Origin: Candidatus Obscuribacterium magneticum
Lineage (GTDB): Bacteria > Elusimicrobiota > Elusimicrobia > F11
Length of the DNA: 51,384 bases
Reading direction: 5' to 3'
NCBI GenBank assembly: GCA_020523905.1
Contig: JAJAPZ010000015.1
Span: forward strand, 1-51,384
A model generated the notes under the pieces. That model worked only from the letters and a program-made list of their open reading frames with translations, had not been told where the DNA came from and searched no databases. The number at the start of each line of letters is the position of its first letter. The first letter of the stretch is position 1. The position numbers were made by a program, and so were the translations under genes. This document shows, piece by piece, positions 25,944-33,731 of the stretch.

Positions 25944-26624
25944 TTAATCTTTGTTAGCCACCAACGTATATTGGGCTCCCAGCGGTAGCCACCTCAGGGT
26001 GGGTTCGAGGAAATGAAAAAGGGAGAATGGTTTTGGGAAAAAGACAATGTAGTCACACCGAATGTCTTGGAAGCCGGCCTTTTTCAAGTGGCGCTTAAGT
26101 TGTCTCGAAAACACAAGCTGGGCGTCCCGGTCCAAGGGAGAGTAATGGACTGACAATTGCGTTAAAGGATTAAAGGGATTGTGCTCGAATATCGCGATTT
26201 GCCCTGAAGGCTTCAGTTTGGTGCGCAGGTTGTCGACCGTTCCTTGTCGGACCGGCGGCGGGATGTGATGAAACACGTTGGACACGACGATGAGGTCATA
26301 GTTCGACCCCAGTTGATCGAAGTCGTTGCTGATCTGGCCGTTGGATTTTACGTCGGGACCGACAAGATCGAGGCTTTTTTCCGACACGTCGAAGCCGTCC
26401 AATGTGGCTTGGGGGAGTTTTTCTTTAAGTATGGCCAGTAAGTTTCCCACCCCACAGCCAAAATCCAAAAGCCGTCCGCTAAAATGAGGAGGGAGTAACT
26501 TCTCAATATAGTTGGCTTTGTAGTGGGCAAAATACTCCCAGCCGTAACCCGACATGCGAATGGCGTCGTCGAGGATCTGGTTATAATCTTTCGCTAAATG
26601 ATCAAATGTTATTCGTGTCTTCAA
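25944..26624 (-). CDS. Class I SAM-dependent methyltransferase
   Basis: A 226-residue enzyme with motif I LLDFGCGVGNLLAILKE, DGFDVSEKSL for the ribose-binding acid, LIVVSNVFHHIPPPVRQG (post-II) and AIFEHNPFNPLT. The start is ATG 26624. It is first in the minus-strand operon with 25114 and 23616 and diverges from the gene at 26766, with an AT-rich gap of about 140 bases that should hold the two promoters. The substrate is unknown. It resembles methyltransferases of lipopolysaccharide-like loci. Confidence 0.82.
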   Translation of the reverse strand: MKTRITFDHLAKDYNQILDDAIRMSGYGWEYFAHYKANYIEKLLPPHFSGRLLDFGCGVGNLLAILKEKLPQATLDGFDVSEKSLDLVGPDVKSNGQISNDFDQLGSNYDLIVVSNVFHHIPPPVRQGTVDNLRTKLKPSGQIAIFEHNPFNPLTQLSVHYSPLDRDAQLVFSRQLKRHLKKAGFQDIRCDYIVFFPKPFSLFHFLEPTLRWLPLGAQYTLVANKD

Positions 26625-26765
26625 TCGATGGGCCGATTCCCGCTGAGGATTCTATATTTTAAAAGTGCTTGATGCTGAATAGCTTTTTTCTTCTATATGT
26701 TATGAGCTATTTTAATATCATTCAACCAACATAGGGACACGTTAGAAAGGAGGAACGCTAATACG
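26625..26765. promoter_or_regulatory. AT-rich divergent intergenic region
   Basis: The gap between the 25944 gene (minus) and the 26766 gene (plus) is AT-rich with TATATTTTAAAA-like stretches and an inverted repeat AATAGCT (26678) / AGCTATT (26705). AGGAGG lies 12 bases before the ATG 26766, an unusually long spacing. No clear -35/-10 pair can be assigned. Confidence 0.35.
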
Positions 26766-27917
26766 ATGATTTTAATGGAAGATCGACATTGTCTTTTAGC
26801 GTGGGTCATTGACGGCATGAACAAAACAGGGATCCCATTGGTAGGTTATAATGGGAAAACATGGGTCCCCGGCGGGGGTCACGATGATGTGGGTATCTAT
26901 TATTTTATACCGGCTTTGGCTCGTTCTTTTAATTTATCGCTTGATCAGGCCATTTCCCTTTTCTTTAACGGCATGATATTTGGTTCCTTTCTGTTGGGTT
27001 TGTTGGGTTGCTTCTTGGCATTCAAAAACACGTTGAGTCGGATGGGCTCGGCCGTGGGCCTTGTTATTCTTACCCTTATTCCAATTAAGCTTGGCGATAT
27101 TTACACCATCCAATCTTGCGTGACCATCGCCTTGATCCCTTTATTCCTTTATTTGATTCGGAACCGGACGATATCGACGCCCCTCCTTGTGTTTGTGTTT
27201 GGGGCGGGCCTTCTGGCAGGAACGTCGAATTACATCCGCATCCATGCCGGGAGTCCCGTCTTGCTGTTTATCGGCATCGTCACGCTTTTTTACCTTCGAG
27301 GCTTTTTTAAGAAGAAAGTTATCCTTCTTTCCCTTTTATTCTTAGGGATTGGGGTACCAACCTTCTTTTTCAATCATTTGATGGATCACCGGGATGAATT
27401 TTTGCTCAAACAATCCGTTGATAAAGGGTATTTGGGGCGGCAACATTCAACCTGGCACACGATTTATCTCAGTTTCGGTTTTCTGCATAATAAATACGTC
27501 ACCGGCGAGGGGGATCGTGCGTCCAATGAAAAGGTGAAATCCATCGATCCCACCGCCGTCTACGCGTCGCCCCGCTACGAGGCGATATTGAAAAAGGAAG
27601 TTTTTCAGTTAATAAAGGCTCATCCCTATTTTGTCATTCGGACCCTCTGGGCAAAGTTGGGAATTCTCCTCATGTATTTGTTGGTTTTCGCCAATGTCGG
27701 CCTCACCTTCGCTTTTCGTTACCCCAAACACCCCGCCTTGGAAGCCGCCTTCTGGAGTGCCTTGGCCTTTAACGCCCTGTTTGGGCTCGTGGCGATCCCG
27801 TACCATTTTTATCTTCTCGGTTTTTTTGCGTTCGGGGTGATCTACGGCGTGGCCAGCTTTGATCAGGCTGTAAATCACGGCTTTTTCCGGAAAGTCCACC
27901 ACCAAAGAAGCCGCTGA
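26766..27917 (+). CDS. GT-C-like membrane protein lacking its first helix
   Basis: A 383-residue protein with about eight helices. MEDRHCLLAWVIDGMNKTGIPLVGYNGKTW lines up with QCMQKTGLPLVVCGSSG of the protein at 46302, where it follows a first membrane helix and about 40 more residues. Here those are absent: upstream in-frame codons run to a stop at 26703 with no hydrophobic stretch. The late loop has STWHTIYLSFGFLHNKY and SIDPTAVYASPRYEAILKKE, matching DPTIVYSTPPYFKLMRK of 46302. Possibly a truncated, non-functional paralogue, or one that does not need the anchor. Confidence 0.55.
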   Translation: MILMEDRHCLLAWVIDGMNKTGIPLVGYNGKTWVPGGGHDDVGIYYFIPALARSFNLSLDQAISLFFNGMIFGSFLLGLLGCFLAFKNTLSRMGSAVGLVILTLIPIKLGDIYTIQSCVTIALIPLFLYLIRNRTISTPLLVFVFGAGLLAGTSNYIRIHAGSPVLLFIGIVTLFYLRGFFKKKVILLSLLFLGIGVPTFFFNHLMDHRDEFLLKQSVDKGYLGRQHSTWHTIYLSFGFLHNKYVTGEGDRASNEKVKSIDPTAVYASPRYEAILKKEVFQLIKAHPYFVIRTLWAKLGILLMYLLVFANVGLTFAFRYPKHPALEAAFWSALAFNALFGLVAIPYHFYLLGFFAFGVIYGVASFDQAVNHGFFRKVHHQRSR

Positions 27918-27918
27918 T

Positions 27919-29457
27919 CTAATTGTTGACCTTGAAAATCCTCGTCACGGCTTCATTCCGAAGGGCCATATAGTCCGGAATATCGCTGTAGAGTTTGTTT
28001 TTGACGGTTCCCACCAAGGTGCAGTGTGTCTCTAAAAAGGGCTCAACCGAGGGATCATTCTGATAGTAAAAGAGTGATTCATCAGCGATCAAATAATCAA
28101 TCTTTTTTCGACGCACCGCCTCTGCGAATGATATATGGTCGATCTCTTTCATGCGATAGAGATAATATTCGTGGTAGAACGGCTGGTTGCGCAGGCCCAT
28201 CCAATAAATGTACTGCCCCGCCACAGTGGAGCCGGGAGGAATGAATTTCGTCACGGCCGCTATGTATTTGTCAAAGTCGGTGTCTTCATAACCGTATTTG
28301 CTGAAAATGTCGTGCATGAATTGGGCGGGACGGACGAGGACGAAAAGGATCAGGCCTCCCTGAAAGAGGGTTTGCAAGAGTCGAGGATTGCAGAACCGGC
28401 GGCGGATGAGATGCGTGCCGATTTTTTCGTAGGCGTTCATCCAAAGAAGAGCGGCACCCGTGGCAACGAAAGGAACGACGGGGGACAAATAGATGGGTGT
28501 TTTATTGTGGATGAAGAGGCTGTAACCGATGAAAAACGTGAAAACGGCAGTGAGCAGATGCAGATGGTCCCTCCAATTTCGACGGACGACTATCAGGAAG
28601 ATGATAAATGAGGGGATAAAGAAGGCAAACGTCTCCGCGGGCGGCCAGGGAAACCAGCGGATAAGTTCATGGCGGATATTATCGATATAGAAATCGAAAG
28701 AAGACACGTTCACTTTTTTCCCATGGAGGCCAACTTCTTGGTATATGAAAAGGGCCCAGTTCCGAAGAATCAATGTCGCAAACATCGCCAGCGGGATGGC
28801 CATTCCCAGTCCATAGAGCCACAGTTCTTTTTTCATGAATATTTTAAATCTAAATCGACGGAACATCAGAATGAGGATGCTAAAGGCCCCAATGCCTCCG
28901 AAAAAGTGAGAAAGGGGGGACAGAGCGCTAAAGAGTCCGGAAAAGAAGGCGGCCCATCCGTGGCGGCCGGGTTCCTCTGTTTTTAAATACATATGGAAGG
29001 CCGCCAAAAAGAAGAGCCCCGCCACCAGATCGTACCGGATCATGCGAAAAGCGTGGTACCACCACACAAAGGCAAAGGCGGTGCCGACCACGGCGACGGT
29101 TTCGTTGTAAAGTTTTTTGAAAATCTCGAAAGTTAGATAAACATAAAAGGTGCTGAGGATCGCTATAAGGAATTTCGCTTGGAAAACCCCAAATCCGAAA
29201 ATTTTTATCCAGAGGGCGAGGAGAAGGCTGAGGACCGGCGCCTGAAAATTGATCTTATCCACCCCCATGAAGTCGCCCATGCCGGAGACGGCCCATCGTC
29301 CTGTCGTTATAAATGTCCAGGCCGTATCGAAGTGCCAGATTTCATCGATGTAGAGGCCCGGGATACGAGTGTTAAAAACAAGGACGAGTAAAGGCAACAG
29401 AAGGAGCCACACAGGTTTTAGCTGTAGTTGGAAGCTCGAGTCGGTCTTGGTCGTCAT
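27919..29457 (-). CDS. GT-C family 39 (PMT_2-like) glycosyltransferase
   Basis: A 512-residue protein with about eleven helices. The loop after helix 1 contains LYIDEIWHFDTAWTF with the GT39-typical Asp-Glu, followed by GVDKINFQAPVLS. RMIRYDLVAG matches the R-xD element of the second loop. I chose ATG 29457, preceded by AAGGAGG 8-9 bases upstream (minus strand); the in-frame TTG at 29478 would lie before this Shine-Dalgarno. It transfers sugar from a lipid carrier to an unknown periplasmic acceptor. It follows the GNAT gene at 29491 by 33 bases in one transcript. Confidence 0.82.
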   Translation of the reverse strand: MTTKTDSSFQLQLKPVWLLLLPLLVLVFNTRIPGLYIDEIWHFDTAWTFITTGRWAVSGMGDFMGVDKINFQAPVLSLLLALWIKIFGFGVFQAKFLIAILSTFYVYLTFEIFKKLYNETVAVVGTAFAFVWWYHAFRMIRYDLVAGLFFLAAFHMYLKTEEPGRHGWAAFFSGLFSALSPLSHFFGGIGAFSILILMFRRFRFKIFMKKELWLYGLGMAIPLAMFATLILRNWALFIYQEVGLHGKKVNVSSFDFYIDNIRHELIRWFPWPPAETFAFFIPSFIIFLIVVRRNWRDHLHLLTAVFTFFIGYSLFIHNKTPIYLSPVVPFVATGAALLWMNAYEKIGTHLIRRRFCNPRLLQTLFQGGLILFVLVRPAQFMHDIFSKYGYEDTDFDKYIAAVTKFIPPGSTVAGQYIYWMGLRNQPFYHEYYLYRMKEIDHISFAEAVRRKKIDYLIADESLFYYQNDPSVEPFLETHCTLVGTVKNKLYSDIPDYMALRNEAVTRIFKVNN

Positions 29458-29490
29458 GCGTTCATCCTCCTTGTTCAATGTTGGTGTTCT

Positions 29491-30216
29491 CTAGAATTTT
29501 TTACAAAATATAACGTTTTCGGAAAAAACGGTGAAGCCGTGTTTGAGGTAGATATTAAAGGCTTTCCGGTTGTTGAGGGAAACGCAGGTGTCGAGCGCTT
29601 TTATGGCGGGAGCCTTTTGACGGAGATAACTGATCATATCTCCGATCATGGCGGTGAAGATTCCCTGTCCTTTCGCCTTCGGGTGAACGCCCCCCAGTGA
29701 ATAACGGCCGGTTTCGTCGTCCTTTTTGACGTCGGCCATGAAGAAACCCACCGGTTCTTTTCGAACCTTGTATTGACAGATATGCACGCCATCGCGCCCC
29801 AATGAATTTTTGACCCAGTTCGCATACCTTTGCCCCGAAAGATCCCGGTCGAAATCGGGGTCAAGAAAATAGCGGTTTGTGTCAAAGGCGTGCAGGCAAA
29901 TGTCGAAGACCGCATCCAATTTATCCGTGGTCGAGAGAGGTTGAACTTCGTGGATGAAGGCCAGAGAAGGTTTTTTATCAAAGTCTTTTATTCGCAAGTC
30001 GAGCTGGACTTCGGCGTATCGATACCCGTGCTCTTCGAGAAAGCGGGTTGCTCTTATCTGGTGAGGGGAAATTCGAGCGTAGATGACCTTCGGATTATTT
30101 TCCCGAATGAATTTTATTTCGCTCTCTTCGTACGACGTCTCATCGAAGTCACTGAGTTCAAAGAAGTTGAATCCGTAGACCTTGGTGTCCCAGGGAAGAG
30201 GTTTAAAGGAGACCAT
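29491..30216 (-). CDS. wecD: GNAT acetyltransferase, WecD-like
   Basis: A 241-residue GNAT protein. The start PLPWDTKVYGFNFFEL is the WecD hallmark (W-D-x-x-x-[FY]-G-F). The GNAT core in the C-terminal half has YSLGGVHPKAKGQGIFTAMIG with the acetyl-CoA loop KAKGQG, and ALDTCVSLNNRKAFNIYLKHGF. WecD acetylates dTDP-4-amino-4,6-dideoxygalactose. The WecE-like aminotransferase that makes this substrate is at 31259, 1 kb away but divergent. It forms an operon with the GT39 gene at 27919. Role is inferred from homology and the neighbour. Confidence 0.75.
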   Translation of the reverse strand: MVSFKPLPWDTKVYGFNFFELSDFDETSYEESEIKFIRENNPKVIYARISPHQIRATRFLEEHGYRYAEVQLDLRIKDFDKKPSLAFIHEVQPLSTTDKLDAVFDICLHAFDTNRYFLDPDFDRDLSGQRYANWVKNSLGRDGVHICQYKVRKEPVGFFMADVKKDDETGRYSLGGVHPKAKGQGIFTAMIGDMISYLRQKAPAIKALDTCVSLNNRKAFNIYLKHGFTVFSENVIFCKKF

Positions 30217-30300
30217 GCAACTAAATTATATTATTAATAGGTGCCATTGGGTTTCATGTGATATATTTGCGATGGTAAAAACGGATTTGGGAGAGGGAAA

Positions 30301-30342
30301 ATGAGGCGTCCGGCAGCTTATCTATGGAATTATCGATCGTAA
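30301..30342 (+). CDS. Candidate 13-codon upstream reading frame overlapping the GT2 start
   Basis: ATG 30301 directly follows GGGAGAGGGAAA, the strongest Shine-Dalgarno in this gap. It encodes MRRPAAYLWNYRS and stops at 30342, spanning the GT2 ATG 30324 in another frame. The GT2 start itself has no Shine-Dalgarno. It may be a leader that controls or couples GT2 translation, or a chance frame. Confidence 0.3.
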   Translation: MRRPAAYLWNYRS

Positions 30343-31262
30343 CCACCTTGTATGAATCAACGCCGACCCTCGGCGAATTTTACCGCCGGATGAAAGGGGC
30401 GGCGGAGAAACTGACCCCCGATTACGAAATCATTTTTGTCATCGATGGCTCCCCCGATGATTCCCTGTCCCACGCCGTGGAGATCCAAAAAGAAGACGAG
30501 CGCGTTGTCGTCGTCGACCTGTCCCGGAATTTCGGCCACCACCGGGCGCTCATGACGGGTTTGTCCCTGGTGCGGGGGCGGAAGGTGTTTATGATCGATT
30601 CGGATTTGGAGGAGGATCCGGAACTTTTACACCCCTTTAATGAATCATTAGAAAGAGGCGGTGCGGATGTTGTCTTTGGGATTCAGGCCTCTCGGAAAGG
30701 GCGGCTGTTTGAGCGCCTTTCCGGATGGGTTTTCTATAAAGTCTTTAATTTTCTCTCCTCGATTCCGATCCCGAGCAATGTCGTCACCGTGCGGCTGATG
30801 ACGAAGCGTTACGTCGATAGTTTGCTGCGCCACCATGAAACGGAGTTGTTTTTACCCGGGCTGTGGCAGCTGGCGGGATATCGCCAACTGCCTTTGGCCA
30901 TTGAAAAACATGACAAAGGGCGGACCTCCTACAATTTGGCGCGCAAGGTCCGGCTCATGACCAACGCCATCACCTCCTTCTCCGATAAACCGCTGATCTT
31001 GATCTTTTATACGGGGCTTTTAATTTCTTTTTGCGCCCTTATCTATATCATCCGCCTCGTCACGAGGGCCTTGTTTTACGGGATCCCCGTTCCCGGCTAT
31101 GCCTCGATCGTCGTTTCTTTTTGGTTTCTGGGAGGCCTCACGATATTTTTCATCGGCGTTTTGGGCATCTACATATCCAAAATCTTTCTGGAAACGAAAG
31201 GACGGCCGTATGTCCTTATCCGTGACGTCTATCCCCCTGATCGCCGGCCTCGGCCTCAATGA
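30324..31262 (+). CDS. GT2 glycosyltransferase with two C-terminal membrane helices (polyprenyl-phosphate type)
   Basis: An ArnC/DPM1-like enzyme of 312 residues. It starts LSIVTTLYESTPTLGEFYRRM, then EIIFVIDGSPDDS, VVVVDLSRNFGHHRALMTGLS, MIDSDLEEDPELL with the DxD metal site, and SNVVTVRLMTKRYVDSL. Two membrane helices lie at about 235-260 and 270-290. These enzymes transfer a sugar from a nucleotide to polyprenyl phosphate at the inner face of the membrane. It overlaps the WecE-like gene by 4 bases (ATGA), so both are translated together. Start as for family. Confidence 0.88.
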   Translation: MELSIVTTLYESTPTLGEFYRRMKGAAEKLTPDYEIIFVIDGSPDDSLSHAVEIQKEDERVVVVDLSRNFGHHRALMTGLSLVRGRKVFMIDSDLEEDPELLHPFNESLERGGADVVFGIQASRKGRLFERLSGWVFYKVFNFLSSIPIPSNVVTVRLMTKRYVDSLLRHHETELFLPGLWQLAGYRQLPLAIEKHDKGRTSYNLARKVRLMTNAITSFSDKPLILIFYTGLLISFCALIYIIRLVTRALFYGIPVPGYASIVVSFWFLGGLTIFFIGVLGIYISKIFLETKGRPYVLIRDVYPPDRRPRPQ

Positions 31263-32386
31263 AAATTCCTTTCAATAAGCCCTCTTTGGTCGGGCGAGAG
31301 TTCAAATACATCAAACATGCCCTCCTCCATGGGCAGTTGTCTGGGGATGGAGTCTTTACTCGGAAATGTTCCGCTCATCTGGAGCACATTCTTAATGTCC
31401 CCAGGGTTTTGATGACCCCCTCTTGCACGCATGCGCTGGAGTTGGCCTATGCGGTGATAGATCTTCAGCCGGACGACGAGGTGATCCTTCCTTCCTTCAC
31501 TTTTCCGTCAACGGCCAATGCCTTCGTTTTGCGGAGAGCCCGACCCCGCTTTGTCGACATCCGGCGGGATACACTTAATATCGATGACCGCCTTATCGAA
31601 GGGTATATCACGTCGCAGACGCGTGCCATCAGTCCCGTTCATTATGCCGGCGTTCCTTGTCAGATGGATGTCATCATGACGCAGGCCAAAAAGCATCGCT
31701 TGGTGGTGGTGGAGGATGCTGCGCAAGCGCTTGGCGCGCGGTTCAACGGGCAAGCCGCGGGAGCCATCGGGCATATGGGTGCTTTCAGTTTCCATGAGAC
31801 CAAGAATGTCATCTGTGGCGAGGGGGGGGCGCTGGCCTTGAAAGATCCCCTGCACATTCAGCGGGCGGAGATCATCCGGCAAAAAGGCACCAATCGTGCG
31901 GCGTTCTACCGGGGGGAGGTCGACAAATATTCATGGGTGGAGTCGGGGTCGTCCCATGTTCCTTCGGAGTTGCAGACGGCCTTCCTGTACGCACAGCTTC
32001 ACCATTTAGGGCGGATTTTAAAAAAGAGAAAACGTATTTTTTTGAATTATTATGAGGCTCTTCTGCCCCTGCAAAAGCAGGGGAAATGCCAGCTTCCCTA
32101 TGTCCCTCAGGATTGTGTGTCGGCTTACCATATTTTTTATCTTCTCATGAACAGTATGAAGGAGCGGGACCGGGTCATTGCGAAGTTCAAAGAGAGAGGA
32201 ATCCATGCGGTCTTCCATTTCTTTCCTTTGCATTTGTCGAAGATGGGAGAGCGTTACGGTTATCGTTCAGGGCAATTTCCCGTCACGGAGAATGTGAGCC
32301 GTTGTTTGGTTCGCCTTCCCTTTTACAATACCCTCACCGAACCGGAGCAAGCCCATGTGATTCGCAACCTGAAGAGAGTGTTGTAG
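31259..32386 (+). CDS. wecE: dTDP-4-amino-4,6-dideoxygalactose transaminase (WecE/RffA type)
   Basis: The N-terminal MKIPFNKPSLVGREFKYIKHAL, SGDGVFTRKC, LMTPSCTHALELAY, DDEVILPSFTFPSTANAFVLR, SPVHYAGVPCQMD, VVEDAAQALGARF and FSFHETKNVICGEGG (Lys182 as Schiff-base Lys) match E. coli WecE block for block. The enzyme transaminates dTDP-4-keto-6-deoxyglucose to dTDP-4-amino-4,6-dideoxygalactose, the precursor of Fuc4NAc in enterobacterial common antigen. A WecD-like acetyltransferase is at 29491, and a Wzx-type flippase follows at 32430. dTDP-sugar synthesis genes (rmlA/B) are not in the window. Confidence 0.93.
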   Translation: MKIPFNKPSLVGREFKYIKHALLHGQLSGDGVFTRKCSAHLEHILNVPRVLMTPSCTHALELAYAVIDLQPDDEVILPSFTFPSTANAFVLRRARPRFVDIRRDTLNIDDRLIEGYITSQTRAISPVHYAGVPCQMDVIMTQAKKHRLVVVEDAAQALGARFNGQAAGAIGHMGAFSFHETKNVICGEGGALALKDPLHIQRAEIIRQKGTNRAAFYRGEVDKYSWVESGSSHVPSELQTAFLYAQLHHLGRILKKRKRIFLNYYEALLPLQKQGKCQLPYVPQDCVSAYHIFYLLMNSMKERDRVIAKFKERGIHAVFHFFPLHLSKMGERYGYRSGQFPVTENVSRCLVRLPFYNTLTEPEQAHVIRNLKRVL

Positions 32387-32429
32387 GGATCACTTTTTTT
32401 CTGGGTCCGCCTATTTTTCCCATTTTTTT

Positions 32430-33698
32430 ATGAAAATCCATTCACTTTGCACTTGGTTGCGGGAATCGACATTTGTCCGGAATGTCGCGGGGACTTTGGC
32501 CACGCGTTTTTTTCTTCTGGCGATTGGGCTTGTGACCTCGGTTTTGGTGGCGCGGATCCTGGGCCCGGAGGGACGAGGATTGTATGCCATAACTTTTGTC
32601 GTTGGAGCCATTGGAATTCAGTTTGGGAATTTGGGTTTGCACGCGGCGAACGTCTATTACGTGTCCCGTGATCCCAAGTCCCTCCCCGGTCTTTTAGGCA
32701 ATTCCTTTGCCGTGAGTTTTATTATGGGGGTCTGCATGATTATCGGCGTGGGCCTCTGGTCGGGTCACGTGACTCAGTTATTGTTATTTTCGACATGGCT
32801 CTTGATGCTGGCTTTGGCGTGGATTCCCTTTGGCCTTTTCTACTTGTTTTTGCAGAACCTCCTTTTGGGTCTCAAACAAATTCGTTTTTTCAATGGCATT
32901 GAATTAACCATGAAAATTGTGACCGTGATATTGATCGGAGTTCTTATCATCCGGAAGGCGGTGACCGTTGAGCGTGTTTTTTTGATGAGCTTAATAACAT
33001 TAATTTTTTCGAATATTTGGGCCCTTATTGTATTGAAGCCCTTTTTAACCGAGGCTCCTCGAGTGTCTTTCTCCTTGTTTAAGAGACATTTTCGATATGG
33101 ATTGAAAGCTTACATCGCTGCCTTTTTTGGTTATTTGGTCGGTCGCTTGGATCTCCTTTTGGTGCAGTATATGATGGGGTCTGAACAATCAGGTTATTAT
33201 TCCGTCTCGGTCAATATGGCGGATGTTTTATACACAGTGCCTTTGGTCATCGGCACGATCCTCTTTCCACGTCTCGCTGCCGTGTCCGACGCCAGTGAGA
33301 GATGGCGACTGGCCCACAAAACAACAATTGTGACACTTGTCATCATGATCCCCCTTGTTTTCGTTGCTTTGATTTTTGCGGAACCACTTATTACGATTCT
33401 TTTTGGTCGAGCTTTCCTTCCCGCTGTCACTCCCTTCCGCGTGATCGGAGGGTCCATGATTATGTATGGAGCCGCAGGTATTTTGTCCAATTATTTGGCG
33501 TCCGATGGGCTTCCTCCCTTTTTGATCGTCATTTGGATAATGGCCACTGTTTTGAATATCATTTTGAATCTCATTCTGATTCCTACCCACGGTATACTGG
33601 GCGCTGCTTGGGCCTCGTTCATTTGCTATGGGGGGATTTTCGTGGTGCAATATGGATATGCGCTCATTCGTTCCGAGCGAAGATATTTGAAAGTATAA
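32430..33698 (+). CDS. Wzx-type polysaccharide flippase (MATE/PST superfamily)
   Basis: A 422-residue protein with about twelve helices. It begins in the cytosol and continues with GTLATRFFLLAIGLVTSVLVARILGPEGRGLYAI, whose core VARILGPEGRGLYA is the PST family signature. YFVGRLDLLLVQYM-like helix (GYLVGRLDLLLVQYMMGSEQSGYYSVSV) and late helices follow. These proteins flip lipid-linked oligosaccharides across the inner membrane. It belongs to the wecE operon, 43 bases downstream. No polymerase (Wzy) was identified with confidence, though one GT-C-like membrane protein could play that role. Confidence 0.87.
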   Translation: MKIHSLCTWLRESTFVRNVAGTLATRFFLLAIGLVTSVLVARILGPEGRGLYAITFVVGAIGIQFGNLGLHAANVYYVSRDPKSLPGLLGNSFAVSFIMGVCMIIGVGLWSGHVTQLLLFSTWLLMLALAWIPFGLFYLFLQNLLLGLKQIRFFNGIELTMKIVTVILIGVLIIRKAVTVERVFLMSLITLIFSNIWALIVLKPFLTEAPRVSFSLFKRHFRYGLKAYIAAFFGYLVGRLDLLLVQYMMGSEQSGYYSVSVNMADVLYTVPLVIGTILFPRLAAVSDASERWRLAHKTTIVTLVIMIPLVFVALIFAEPLITILFGRAFLPAVTPFRVIGGSMIMYGAAGILSNYLASDGLPPFLIVIWIMATVLNIILNLILIPTHGILGAAWASFICYGGIFVVQYGYALIRSERRYLKV

Positions 33699-33731
33699 AA
33701 GTATAGGGAGTTTTTTATTAACCTCATTATT

